DNA of 64,000 nt from Fodinibius sp034521915 (GCF_034521915.1 NZ_JAXHLU010000009.1:1-64000); one strand, 5' to 3'; shown: positions 43,336-52,555, counted from the stretch's first letter. Numbers and translations: made by a program. The notes: generated by a model not told the origin, from the sequence alone.

Positions 43336-45885
43336 TTATCCTTTTCCTTTTTCAGTAATAAGCTGCACCGCAATATCCATATTCACATCTTCAGGATCAA
43401 AATCGTCAGGAAGGCTAATATTGGTTTTACCATACTTGATGTAGGGTCCGTATCGCCCAGTCATTACCCGGACTTTTTTCCCGTTGTCAGGATGATCGCC
43501 CAGCTCTTTGATTACATTGCTTTTGCCTGATTTCTTATTCTTTTTCTGCTCTAAAAGCTCAAGAGCTCGATCCAGCTCAACATCAAGCACATGATCACTT
43601 TTGCGAAGTGATGCAAAGGTACCGTCATGCACCACAAAAGGACCATAACGTCCTACCCCGGCACGAACAACCTTGCCGGTTTCGGGATGCTCACCCAGCG
43701 GGCGCGGCAATTCTAACAATCGCAACGCCATATCCACATCTACATTTTCAGGCTTCATGTCTTTGAGAAGCGAAGCGCGCTCCGGTTTCTTATTATCTTC
43801 AGTACGTTCCCCAACTTGCACATAGGGACCGTATCGCCCATTGAGAACATAAATCGGCTCACCCGTTTCGGGATGATTACCGATAGACTTTGGTCCCTCT
43901 TCTTCTGCTTTAATCAACTCTTCCAACTTTTCTCCCGTAATATCACTCGGCTTCCAGCTTTCCGGAATGGACGTCGTCAATTCTTCTCCGTTCACTTGTT
44001 TTTTAATGTATGGTCCATACCGTCCCACGAAAATTTGAATATCATCGAGATCCTGTATAGGCAGGTCAAGCTGACGAGCTTCTTTGGGATCAATTTTATC
44101 TTCCTGTTCCTCTACTTTGGCCTTTAATCCTTTTTCACCTTTGTAGTACGTTTGCAGATACTCTTTGGTATCTAACTTTCCTCTGGCAATTTCATCCAGC
44201 TTCGCTTCCATCTCTGATGTAAAATCACTGTCTACCACATCGTGCAGATTTTCTTCGAGCAATTCCGTAACCGCAAAGGCCGTAAATGTAGGTACCAGCG
44301 TCTTACCATCGGCCTCACAATATCCCCGATTCTGGATGGTGCTGATAATAGATGCATAGGTACTCGGACGACCGACACCCCGCTTTTCAAGCTCTTTAAC
44401 AAGCGTTGCTTCCGTAAATCGCGCCGGCGGTTTAGTCTCGTGGGATATGGGCTCGATCCCTTCTTCGATCACTTCTTCCCCTTCACTCAGTTCGGGCAAA
44501 AATTTCTCCTGATTTTCGAGTGCCGCATCGGGATCGTCACTGCCTTCCACATATGCTCTGAAGAAACCGGGAAATACAATCGTTTTTCCACTGCTTTTAA
44601 ACTCGGCAACTTTGCCGTTGGCTTCCGCTTTAATCGTTACATTCGTAAATTCGAGCTCGGCCTGCTCCATCTGGGTAGCAATCGTTCGCTTCCAAATCAG
44701 ATCATACAAACGAAACTGATCACCGCTTAATCCTGCCTCTTCCGGCTTCCTGAAATAACTGCCCGCCGGACGAATGGCTTCATGCGCTTCCTGGGCATTG
44801 GATCCGCCTCCGTAATTCCGTGGTCGGTCAAACAAATACTCTTCGCCGTACTCATCTTTTACCGCATTTCGGGCCGCATTGATTGCTTGTCCAGACAGAC
44901 GAGCAGAATCAGTACGCATGTAGGTAATGTATCCATTTTCATACAGCTTCTGTGCAACGCCCATCGTACGCTTGGCCGAAAAGTTCAGCTTTCGGTTGGC
45001 CTCCTGCTGCAGGGTAGAGGTAATAAAAGCGGCCGAAGGATTTCGCTTCTGGCGATTTTTCTTGACTTCAGTCACTTCCCATTTCGACTTGTCAAGATCA
45101 TCACGTAATTCACCGGCCGTCTTATCATCCAGTAAGACAACTTTCTTTGGCTTTTTGAGCTTCCCGGTATTTTCATCAAAATCCTTACCCGAAGCCAGTC
45201 GCTTGCCATCAAGATGAGTAAGATCAGCTTCAAATATATTACTGTCATCCTGTTTGTGAAGCTGTGCTTTTAAATCCCAGTAGCGTGCCGAGCGGAACTT
45301 CATACGTTCTCGCTCACGCTCAACCAAAAATCGGACGGCTACGGACTGCACACGTCCCGCCGAAAGGCCGGGAGCAATTTTCTTCCAGAGTAGTGGCGAA
45401 ATAGTATATCCCGCAAGCCGGTCAATAATTCTGCGGGCCTCCTGAGCATTTACCAGATCCATATCGATATCACGGAAATGATTAAGGGATTCTTTAATCG
45501 CCTCCTCAGTAATCTCACGAAACACCATGCGCTTGACCGGTACATCAGGTTTTAGGAGCTGCGTCAAGTGCCACGAAATAGCTTCCCCCTCACGATCTTC
45601 ATCTGTTGCCAGAATAAGCTCATCAGAATTCTTAAGCTCTTTTTTAAGGCGGTTAACGACTTTCTTTTTACCATAGGGAATGACATATAACGGCTCAAAA
45701 TCCTTATCGGTATTTACGCCCAGGTTGGCCCATTCTTCGCCCTTGAACTTCTTGGGCACTTCCTTGGCATTTGCTGGAAGATCACGGATATGCCCCATCG
45801 ACGAATCTATGGTATAATCTTTGGGCAGATACTTCTTGAGTGTTTTAATTTTTGTGGGTGACTCTACAATTACAAGAGACTTCAT
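43336..45885 (-). CDS. topA: DNA topoisomerase I
   Basis: An 849-residue type IA topoisomerase. The Toprim domain starts VIVESPTKIKTLKKYL and contains D-E-D-R-E-G-E-A-I; the active-site tyrosine lies in G-Y-I-T-Y-M-R-T-D-S. The C-terminal region has four copies of a HPETG...GRYGP(Y/F) repeat instead of cysteine zinc fingers, typical of this phylum. It relaxes negative supercoils. The gene follows the peroxiredoxin gene by 12 bases on the same strand, so the two are probably co-transcribed. Confidence 0.97.
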   Translation of the reverse strand: MKSLVIVESPTKIKTLKKYLPKDYTIDSSMGHIRDLPANAKEVPKKFKGEEWANLGVNTDKDFEPLYVIPYGKKKVVNRLKKELKNSDELILATDEDREGEAISWHLTQLLKPDVPVKRMVFREITEEAIKESLNHFRDIDMDLVNAQEARRIIDRLAGYTISPLLWKKIAPGLSAGRVQSVAVRFLVERERERMKFRSARYWDLKAQLHKQDDSNIFEADLTHLDGKRLASGKDFDENTGKLKKPKKVVLLDDKTAGELRDDLDKSKWEVTEVKKNRQKRNPSAAFITSTLQQEANRKLNFSAKRTMGVAQKLYENGYITYMRTDSARLSGQAINAARNAVKDEYGEEYLFDRPRNYGGGSNAQEAHEAIRPAGSYFRKPEEAGLSGDQFRLYDLIWKRTIATQMEQAELEFTNVTIKAEANGKVAEFKSSGKTIVFPGFFRAYVEGSDDPDAALENQEKFLPELSEGEEVIEEGIEPISHETKPPARFTEATLVKELEKRGVGRPSTYASIISTIQNRGYCEADGKTLVPTFTAFAVTELLEENLHDVVDSDFTSEMEAKLDEIARGKLDTKEYLQTYYKGEKGLKAKVEEQEDKIDPKEARQLDLPIQDLDDIQIFVGRYGPYIKKQVNGEELTTSIPESWKPSDITGEKLEELIKAEEEGPKSIGNHPETGEPIYVLNGRYGPYVQVGERTEDNKKPERASLLKDMKPENVDVDMALRLLELPRPLGEHPETGKVVRAGVGRYGPFVVHDGTFASLRKSDHVLDVELDRALELLEQKKNKKSGKSNVIKELGDHPDNGKKVRVMTGRYGPYIKYGKTNISLPDDFDPEDVNMDIAVQLITEKGKG

Positions 45886-45897
45886 ATACCTCGTTTT

Positions 45898-46371
45898 CTA
45901 CAAATTCTTGATCACATCCTTTAACTCGGAGGCATGATCTTTAGTATTAATTTTTTCAATAATGGCCTTAACCGTGCCATCGGTATCGATCACATAAGCA
46001 GAACGTGTTGACGCCTCAAACTTATTGCCAAACATATTTTTCTCCATGATTGAATCAGTTGCTTTGGCAAATTTATAATCACGATCAGAAGCTAGCACGT
46101 AGTTGATACCCAACTTCTCGGCATAGTTTTTATGTGATCCGCAGCTGTCTTTGCTGATCGCTATGAGATTATATCCCTGCTCGTCAAACCAATCGGCATG
46201 CTCGGCCAGACTTTTATTCTGTTTGTCACATCCCGATGTATTATTACGCATATACACCGAAACAATTGTCGGGCGATCCAAAAGATCATCAAACGATACA
46301 GTTTTTTCTTCACCGTCTTCGACAATATCCAGCGAAAAATCAGTATCTATTTTTGTGCCGGTTTGAATCAT
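45898..46371 (-). CDS. Peroxiredoxin, BCP/PrxQ-like
   Basis: A 157-residue thioredoxin-fold peroxidase. The expected peroxidatic motif T-P-G-C-T appears as N-T-S-G-C-D-K-Q, with Cys where expected but Pro replaced by Ser; a second cysteine lies at SKDSCGSHKNY, a possible resolving residue. The strand VYMRNNT and the end DTDGTVKAIIEK fit the family. It reduces hydroperoxides with thioredoxin in the cytosol. Because the proline is changed, activity may be altered. Directly upstream of topA. Confidence 0.82.
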   Translation of the reverse strand: MIQTGTKIDTDFSLDIVEDGEEKTVSFDDLLDRPTIVSVYMRNNTSGCDKQNKSLAEHADWFDEQGYNLIAISKDSCGSHKNYAEKLGINYVLASDRDYKFAKATDSIMEKNMFGNKFEASTRSAYVIDTDGTVKAIIEKINTKDHASELKDVIKNL

Positions 46372-46557
46372 ATTTTTAGCTAATCAAGTTTTGGGAGATA
46401 ATAAGTTGAACTGTATAACTACAATTGTGCTCGATTTCGTTCTACCTGTCAGCAGTTTGGGATCTTATATAATAAAGTGATCAGCTCCATACTGCAATAA
46501 ATCTTTTTGATTGCGGAAGGTATTGCTATTAATTGAAGATTAGATGAAGGCAGACAA

Positions 46558-46614
46558 AGCAAGAAGTGAGAAGCAAAAGAATTCCTTTTTACTTTTCACT
46601 TCTCGCTTCTTGCT
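46558..46614. repeat. Imperfect hairpin repeat at the end of the NUDIX gene
   Basis: Left arm AGCAAGAAGTGAGAAG (from 46558) and right arm CTTCTCGCTTCTTGCT (to 46614). The right arm encodes the last residues of the NUDIX protein. It can act as its terminator, with T-rich sequence in the loop. Confidence 0.7.
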
Positions 46615-47185
46615 CGTTCTTCAACAAAAACCGCGCTACAGCCGCTACCATAATGCTATGATGGATGGTCCCATCGGCAACAAAGTCCAAGAATTTATCT
46701 ACAGCCAGTCGATGCACATTAATGCGTTCGTGCTCGTCTCCTCTAGGTTTTTCGGATGTTATCATCTCACAGTCTTCAGCCAGGTACAAATGCGTATAAT
46801 TGGTCATAATTGCAGGATTCGAACTCACTTTTCCCAAACTGCTCCAATTTGCTGAACTATATCCGGTTTCTTCGATAAGTTCCCTTTTGATAGATTCCAA
46901 AGGTTGTTCTCCGGGATCAACCATACCGCCTGGGATTTCCAACGTAGGCTGCTCAATCCCATATCGATACTGTTCAACCAATACAACTTCCTGGTTTTTT
47001 GTTATCGGTATAACATTTACCCAATCCGGAGCCTTTAACACGTAGAAATCACCCTCATTTTTTTCATCTTTTGCTTCCAATTTCATTTTTCTATGCAAAA
47101 GATTGAAAATTGGGGTAGGATATTCCTTATTTTCACGGATAACCGACCACGGTTCAATAGTAAATTGAAATGATTTTTCACTCAT
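46589..47185 (-). CDS. NUDIX hydrolase, ADP-ribose pyrophosphatase-like
   Basis: A 198-residue NUDIX protein. The box is complete: GGMVDPGEQPLESIKRELIEETGY. A proline-glutamate pair and the VVLVEQYRYGIEQPTLEIPGG strand place it with ADP-sugar pyrophosphatases (NudF type). It hydrolyses ADP-ribose or related nucleotides in the cytosol, by inference. The last eight residues (EQEARSEK) are encoded by the arm of an intergenic hairpin repeat, so the C-terminus was altered by repeat insertion. Divergent from amn, 21 bases apart; AMP nucleosidase and ADP-ribose turnover both feed nucleotide recycling. Confidence 0.88.
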   Translation of the reverse strand: MSEKSFQFTIEPWSVIRENKEYPTPIFNLLHRKMKLEAKDEKNEGDFYVLKAPDWVNVIPITKNQEVVLVEQYRYGIEQPTLEIPGGMVDPGEQPLESIKRELIEETGYSSANWSSLGKVSSNPAIMTNYTHLYLAEDCEMITSEKPRGDEHERINVHRLAVDKFLDFVADGTIHHSIMVAAVARFLLKNEQEARSEK

Positions 47186-47206
47186 AAGGCGAACAGGTTA
47201 GGATTT

Positions 47207-48394
47207 ATGTCAGATCGATTTGAATTTGAAACAGAAGAAGTAAACTCCCAAAAAGAACTCCACGAGCGCATGGTTGAAGCATGCAATACGATGGAGAGAA
47301 TCTATGAAAACGGTGAATATCCTAAAGTACTGGTAAAACGTTCGTGGTCAAAACATAATCCCATTATTACGGGTGAAATGGCTAAACCCGGAGCATACCG
47401 ATGGTACTTGCTGCGCGAGCTTAAAAAGCTAGGCGAAAAGGGAGCGGTTATAAAAATCATACCCTCACGTGAACGCCTGCCGCTTAACGATCCCGACCTG
47501 CTCGATAACACCGATGAGGACGACTGGGATATTACACAAAAAAAGCTATTCCTGTTTAGTCCCGAACGGATAGAAATTTCCCTTAATCGACTTGAGCATT
47601 ATACCGGCACCGATCCGGAAGATTTTCAACGCTATATTCTATTTACCAACTACGACATGCACGTTGATGTTTTTCAAGAGATGTTCCCTGATTGTGTGAC
47701 ACCTGCCCGGGAAGGTGTTCAAATGCCTGCCTATCATCACAAACAGGAAAACAATAAAGGCGTCACACTCATCAATATTGGCGTGGGACCTTCAAATGCT
47801 AAAACTATTACCGATCACGTTGCCGTTCTTCGACCCGACGCCATGATTATGGTAGGCCATTGTGGAGGGCTGCGCAACCACCAGGATATCGGCGACTTTG
47901 TGCTTGCTACCGGTTTCATGCGCAATGATGGGGTGCTGGATAATATCCTGCCGCTCAACATTCCTATTACTCCCAACTACTTGATGAATGTCTTTCTAAA
48001 GGAAGTGCTGGATAAATATAATCGCAACCATCGCATGGGCACTATCTTTACTACGGCCAACCGAAACTGGGAATTCATCAAGCGTCGAACAGTCGAAAAA
48101 ATACATATGAGTCGCAGTATTGCTGTTGATATGGAATCGGCCACAGTCGCCACCAACGGCTATCGCTATCGCATCCCCAATGCCACCATGCTCTGTGTCA
48201 GCGATAAGCCCCTACACGGCAAACCCAAGCTTAGCGATGATGCCCAGGAGTTTTACGAAGACTCTAAGCAACTGCACGTTGAAATGGCTGTCGAAGTACT
48301 CAATATGTGTAAAAATACCTATCCCGAGGGATTGCCCAACGCCAGTATCCGCGCCATGAACGAACCGCTGATGGGTGGACCCGACGACGATTAG
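47207..48394 (+). CDS. amn: AMP nucleosidase
   Basis: A 395-residue AMP nucleosidase, which cleaves AMP to adenine and ribose 5-phosphate. The catalytic half is of the nucleoside phosphorylase fold, visible as INIGVGPSNAKT, MVGHCGGLRNHQDIGDFVLA, and VDMESATVATNG with the substrate-binding M-E-S. The N-terminal 170 residues hold the regulatory part (VLVKRSWSKHNPIITGEMAK). A length of about 400 is shorter than E. coli Amn (484) but usual for Bacteroidota. It starts 21 bases from the divergent NUDIX gene, so they share a promoter region. Confidence 0.93.
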   Translation: MSDRFEFETEEVNSQKELHERMVEACNTMERIYENGEYPKVLVKRSWSKHNPIITGEMAKPGAYRWYLLRELKKLGEKGAVIKIIPSRERLPLNDPDLLDNTDEDDWDITQKKLFLFSPERIEISLNRLEHYTGTDPEDFQRYILFTNYDMHVDVFQEMFPDCVTPAREGVQMPAYHHKQENNKGVTLINIGVGPSNAKTITDHVAVLRPDAMIMVGHCGGLRNHQDIGDFVLATGFMRNDGVLDNILPLNIPITPNYLMNVFLKEVLDKYNRNHRMGTIFTTANRNWEFIKRRTVEKIHMSRSIAVDMESATVATNGYRYRIPNATMLCVSDKPLHGKPKLSDDAQEFYEDSKQLHVEMAVEVLNMCKNTYPEGLPNASIRAMNEPLMGGPDDD

Positions 48395-48737
48395 TTCCCA
48401 AACGACAGAGGATAAACAGCTAAAGTCGAACCATTAGGTGTGAGGGTGAGACGTAGTTTATGTAAGTGATGTGTATTTCGTAATGCGTAATATGTAACGA
48501 GTGATACATAATTAAAAACTGTTGCCTATTACTCATTACGCATCACTCATTATTCGCCACTTATTGCTTCTAGCTCTTCACCTCGAATTCCTACCCACTT
48601 TAAACTTTACCAGACCCACACCCTGCTTATATTTACCATTAAACAACAATTATTTATTGTTTATCAATAAAATTTTATTGCAATTCAATAATTATTATTT
48701 TTACTTATTGGTGAACATCAAGAAATAACCGATACGT
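48395..48737. other. AT-rich intergenic region upstream of the DUF2975 operon
   Basis: Holds the inverted-repeat-like element at 48478-48552 and a very AT-rich tract (48640-48720) where the promoter of the DUF2975 operon should lie. No ORF or RNA gene recognised. Confidence 0.4.
48478..48552. repeat. GTAATGCGTAAT/ATTACGCAT inverted repeat element
   Basis: Words CGTAATGCGTAATATG and TAACGAGTGAT on the left face ATTACTCATTACGCATCACTC on the right, an imperfect hairpin of about 75 bases. It is a third family of small dispersed repeat in the window. Confidence 0.6.
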
Positions 48738-49373
48738 ATGGCTTGGAAATGGTTTAAAAACGATGGGAGTATTGCTGGTTTTCTTTACTTCTTTGCTCTG
48801 CTTGCATGGGGTATTTACTTCATTTCAATTTTAGGCGGGTCGCTATTATTTGTAGCTGATATTTTTATTGGTGATCTACATTTCCTTGAATTACCTGCTC
48901 GAATTCATATCTATGACTTTACAGAAATCATCGCCAACAGTGACACAGTTAACATTTTTAACAGTTCCATTATGGAAACGAATGCAAGCTTAGAAGATAT
49001 CGAGCCTGAAAACAAATGGAGCTATTATCTGGCTTCTGTTATGACGATCGGTCTTGATGGAATTATCCTTTACTGACTTACCCTACTCGGACGCATACTA
49101 CGAAGCTTGCGACGCGAGGAGCCATGGAATAAACAAAACTCAAAATACCTTAAGACTATTGGTTATTTAATGTTGCTTGCCGTTCCTTATAAGTACGGTA
49201 TTGGGTGGCTTTCGTATCTGATGATCGACCAAATCCAACTTCCAGAAAGCATATCGCTACTTTGGCCACCGATTGCGTGGGAGCTAGGACTTGCCGGGCT
49301 GGCAGTTTTACTAGTGGCCTACATTTTTGAGGAAGGTACACGCCTGTACGAAGAACAAAAACTTACGGTGTAG
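48738..49373 (+). pseudogene. DUF2975-type membrane protein, interrupted by an in-frame TGA
   Basis: Two open stretches in the same frame, 48738-49073 and 49077-49373, are separated only by TGA at 49074-49076. Read through, they give about 211 residues like the next gene (215). Hydrophobic segments lie at about 12-45, 95-120, 135-155 and 180-200. The end, EEGTRLYEEQKLTV, matches the conserved C-terminus of the two following genes. A one-base change (for example TGG or CGA to TGA) explains the stop. It may be a pseudogene, a sequencing error or a rare readthrough; a TTG at 49107 could reinitiate the second half. Confidence 0.75.
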
Positions 49374-49377
49374 TATT

Positions 49378-50025
49378 ATGAATAGATTTGGCAAAAAATC
49401 GACCGCATACATTTGCTATCTGATCGTGAACGTGTGGTGGTATCTATCCTGTGTTTTAGGATTTATCTTCCCCGCTACGCTAATCTATGAATACTTCCAC
49501 AGCTCCCACCCGGATTCTATAATGGGGATAACCCTGCCCCTGGAACCATCACTGGTAACGCTAAACGAAGAAGCCAACTACGAGTTTATCGAGATTGATT
49601 CGGTTACCGGAACATTAGATTTTGATTTCATCTTACACAGCAATCCCTTTACCTATTTAATCTGGAGCAGTTTTATCTGCATTGCACTCGGCCTTTTTAT
49701 TTATGGATTATATCAGCTGCGCATCCTACTAAAACAAACCGTGGATGGATCTATATTTACAGCTGCAAATATCCGCCGAATCAAAACTATCGCCATCCTT
49801 CTGATTATTGTTGAACCTCTACAGTGGCTTGTCCGATATTTTATTCGCAACTCACTGGCTGACAAAGCACACTTGCTGGCATCACAACAGGCAGATATCA
49901 GCATTAACATACCCATGGTGGGCGAAGATTGGATGTTCATTATCATGGGATTGCTGGTCTTTACCCTGGCCGCCGTATTCGAAAAAGGCAACGAAATGTA
50001 TCAAGAACTAAAACTGACGGTGTAA
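49378..50025 (+). CDS. DUF2975-type membrane protein, copy 2
   Basis: A 215-residue membrane protein starting at ATG 49378 (MNRFGKKSTAYICYLIVNVW), 4 bases after the preceding stop; the frame is open farther upstream but overlaps the previous gene. Four hydrophobic segments: about 12-38, 97-120, 135-155 and 183-203. The middle holds the D-G-S-I-F-T-A-A-N-I-R-R-I-K motif seen in DUF2975 proteins, and the end EKGNEMYQELKLTV carries the conserved tail. DUF2975 proteins are often encoded next to a small HTH regulator, as here. Function unknown; it may be a sensor that controls that regulator. Confidence 0.78.
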   Translation: MNRFGKKSTAYICYLIVNVWWYLSCVLGFIFPATLIYEYFHSSHPDSIMGITLPLEPSLVTLNEEANYEFIEIDSVTGTLDFDFILHSNPFTYLIWSSFICIALGLFIYGLYQLRILLKQTVDGSIFTAANIRRIKTIAILLIIVEPLQWLVRYFIRNSLADKAHLLASQQADISINIPMVGEDWMFIIMGLLVFTLAAVFEKGNEMYQELKLTV

Positions 50026-50029
50026 CGAT

Positions 50030-50761
50030 ATGTACACAAAAAAATACCGGATAATCACCCTCGGCTTACTATCTGTTTTTACTCTTTGGATGGCATACAG
50101 TGGATTTAAGCAATATCAAACCATAAACACCTTGTTGGATACGCAGATATTAACCCCCCCCTCAATCGATGATAAAAGTCTAGAAATCGGGGATCTCAGA
50201 ATCACAAAAGCAAGTGTCCAAGATTTTGACCAGCCGGACCGGCGAAAGTACGGCAGAACATTTGTTTCGGTAACCAACCTGGATCACCAAACGCCTTCGC
50301 CACAGCTGGATAATACTCTGCTCAACCTGTCGCAAAGACAGCAAAATCGCACTATTTACGGCCTGTGGGGATATCCGTCATTTTTAGTATCGCCGGATGA
50401 CCTTTCATTCTGGCGATCCCAACTTTACCTACAGATCTTGTTTTATTTTGGTGGACTAGCCATCATTGGCATCTTCTTCATATTATTTTATGAGCTCAAT
50501 TATCGAAAAGACAACAAGCTGTTTGTCCCGGCCATCAAAAATGTGATTTTGGGGCTTTCAATATTATTCAGCGGCGGTGCCATCTTAAAATGGGGCTTAG
50601 ATTTTCGGCTGTATAACTTTCTTAATGACCAATTTTACTTCGGGGAACCATTACCCCCTATTGACAATAATATGATATTTCTCGGTGGCACATTGCTTTT
50701 TACCGCTATCATCTTACAGCGCGCCGTCGAGCTTCAGAAAGAACAAGACCTCACGATTTAG
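50030..50761 (+). CDS. DUF2975-related membrane protein, copy 3
   Basis: A 243-residue, more divergent relative: four hydrophobic segments (about 7-25, 138-160, 178-198 and 215-235), a longer extracytoplasmic part between the first two, the middle motif reduced to NKLFVPAIKNVILGL, and the tail QRAVELQKEQDLTI. It starts 4 bases after copy 2 and its stop lies 4 bases before the HTH gene, so all are one transcript. Three tandem copies with a common tail suggest a hetero-oligomer or three sensors for one regulator. Confidence 0.7.
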   Translation: MYTKKYRIITLGLLSVFTLWMAYSGFKQYQTINTLLDTQILTPPSIDDKSLEIGDLRITKASVQDFDQPDRRKYGRTFVSVTNLDHQTPSPQLDNTLLNLSQRQQNRTIYGLWGYPSFLVSPDDLSFWRSQLYLQILFYFGGLAIIGIFFILFYELNYRKDNKLFVPAIKNVILGLSILFSGGAILKWGLDFRLYNFLNDQFYFGEPLPPIDNNMIFLGGTLLFTAIILQRAVELQKEQDLTI

Positions 50762-50765
50762 TATT

Positions 50766-50987
50766 ATGGCCATCAAGGTAAACTTGGATCTCATGCTGGT
50801 TAAGCGCGACATGACGCTTACTGAACTATCTGAGGAGGTAGGGGTCACGATCTCGAACCTCTCGATCCTAAAAACAGGCAAGGCCAAAGCCGTACGCTTT
50901 TCGACGCTAAATGCTATTTGTGAAGCATTAGATTGCCAACCGGGTGATATTCTGGAATATGAGTCAAATAATAACAATACTGATTAA
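50766..50987 (+). CDS. Small HTH regulator (Cro/C1 type, YozG-like)
   Basis: A 73-residue DNA-binding protein starting MAIKVNLDLMLVKRDM at ATG 50766. The helix-turn-helix is MTLTELSEEVGVTISNLSIL, followed by the conserved end FSTLNAICEALDCQPGDILEYE. This is the small regulator type that accompanies DUF2975 genes. It lacks any sensor domain, so the membrane proteins upstream are the probable input. Likely targets are its own operon, including the ABC transporter. Confidence 0.9.
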   Translation: MAIKVNLDLMLVKRDMTLTELSEEVGVTISNLSILKTGKAKAVRFSTLNAICEALDCQPGDILEYESNNNNTD

Positions 50988-51033
50988 CCCAAAGTGCCAG
51001 CAATATCTTTCATACTAAGTGAATTAATAACAT

Positions 51034-51771
51034 ATGATTTTACAAGCTGAAAACATTTCCAAAACCTTTAAAAAGTCAGGTAGCAATTCTTTTCATCTGA
51101 ATATCGATCATCTTGAAATTAAAGAGGGTAGTTTTACCGCTATATTAGGCCCAAATGGATCGGGGAAATCAACTTTTTTAAAAATAATCCTGGACCTTCT
51201 TTTTGCTGATTCCGGAAACATTTCGCTGATGGGCAACAATCATGAAGATAAACAAGCAAGGGCAAAGGTGAGCTATCTTCCCGAAAATTATTCCTTTCCC
51301 GAGTATTTTACGGTAAAACAAATGCTTCATGCTTTCGCTGATCTCAAAGAATCGACGCCGGGACAGATAGATCGTAAAATAAACGAATTGGCCAACGCTT
51401 TTAATGTAAATTATCTGAACAAAAGGATTAAGAATCTCTCCAAAGGCATGAGGCAAACATCAGCGCTTATGCACACCTTTTTGGCTGATGATCAATTTTA
51501 TATCCTCGATGAGCCCTTCAACGGACTCGATGCCGTACAAAAAAAAGCCATCATGGATTACATCTTCAGGCTGCAACAAGAACGCAATATTTCCATCCTG
51601 ATCACCACACACATTCTCTCAGACATCGACAAAACCTGCGATACCCTCTACCTTATCAACGATGGACGTATTATCAATTCGGCCAGCAAAAAAGAGATTC
51701 AAAAGCAATTTGGCTCCGTTGAAGACTACTACCTCAATCATTTTGAAACCAAAGATCCCGCCATATCATGA
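51034..51771 (+). CDS. ABC transporter ATP-binding protein (ABC-2/BcrA type)
   Basis: A 245-residue ATPase. Walker A is G-P-N-G-S-G-K-S-T (residues 39-47), the signature is L-S-K-G-M-R-Q in place of LSGGQ, as in BcrA-type exporters, and Walker B is F-Y-I-L-D-E-P-F-N-G-L-D, with the switch histidine in TTHILSD. It starts 46 bases after the HTH gene and overlaps the permease gene by 4 bases in ATGA. It pairs with that permease to export an unknown substrate such as a lipid, peptide or antibiotic. Confidence 0.92.
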   Translation: MILQAENISKTFKKSGSNSFHLNIDHLEIKEGSFTAILGPNGSGKSTFLKIILDLLFADSGNISLMGNNHEDKQARAKVSYLPENYSFPEYFTVKQMLHAFADLKESTPGQIDRKINELANAFNVNYLNKRIKNLSKGMRQTSALMHTFLADDQFYILDEPFNGLDAVQKKAIMDYIFRLQQERNISILITTHILSDIDKTCDTLYLINDGRIINSASKKEIQKQFGSVEDYYLNHFETKDPAIS

Positions 51772-52553
51772 TTCGTTATACCCTACGAACCCTTCTCAAA
51801 AATAAAACGCTATGGGCGTGGCCCGGCATTTTTATGCTCTTTGTTGTAGCCATTACTGTATGGGGCGGTGTCTCCGCAGATCCCTCCAGTTACTCATATG
51901 CAATAAATTTGGGTGGGTTACCCTTGCCAACAGGGATAGTGATAAACCAACTGGTTTCTATTACAATCCTCATCTCAATTATTGGTATCCCCACACATTT
52001 TTCAGAAAATATAAAACCGGAGCGAGCATCTCTGCTCCTATCCAAACCCCTATCGCGAAGTGAATTATTCTTCTCAGATTTTATGGGTGTATTCACCTTT
52101 TGTTTTGCTTACACCGTCATTAGTGTACTACTTTTAGCTGTGCTAACCACAGTACACGGAGTGCTTTTTCCATTGCATCATGCTATTGCTATCATCGTAT
52201 TTCTTCCCCTAATATTATTAACCTACTATATAACAATCGTCCTATTCCTGATACTCACCAACTCTTATCTAGGAGCAGTTATACTGGGATATTTTTTAAC
52301 GGATTTTTCTGCTCTATTCTTAAATGCTGATCAGTTTCTACAGATGTTTGGTTTAACGGATACCTGGTTTGAAACACTCTTACAAATACTGGCCTATCTT
52401 ATACCCAGCTCCGAAGCTTTTCAACAAATTATGAGTCAAATTTTTGACAGCGGATTTTCAGGTGTTGATATCAGTTTACTGGGCTTTGCTTTTGTCAGCT
52501 GTGTACCTTTGGCGTTGCTGGCTTTTTACCAATTCCGAAAGAAACAGTTTTAG
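51768..52553 (+). CDS. ABC-2 type transporter permease
   Basis: A 261-residue integral membrane protein with about six hydrophobic segments and the ABC-2 features R-A-S-L-L-L-S-K-P-L-S-R-S-E-L after the second segment. It works with the ATPase encoded just upstream. Its stop codon lies 2 bases from the stop of the convergent DUF5916 gene, so there is no room for a separate terminator. Confidence 0.85.
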   Translation: MIRYTLRTLLKNKTLWAWPGIFMLFVVAITVWGGVSADPSSYSYAINLGGLPLPTGIVINQLVSITILISIIGIPTHFSENIKPERASLLLSKPLSRSELFFSDFMGVFTFCFAYTVISVLLLAVLTTVHGVLFPLHHAIAIIVFLPLILLTYYITIVLFLILTNSYLGAVILGYFLTDFSALFLNADQFLQMFGLTDTWFETLLQILAYLIPSSEAFQQIMSQIFDSGFSGVDISLLGFAFVSCVPLALLAFYQFRKKQF

Positions 52554-52555
52554 TA

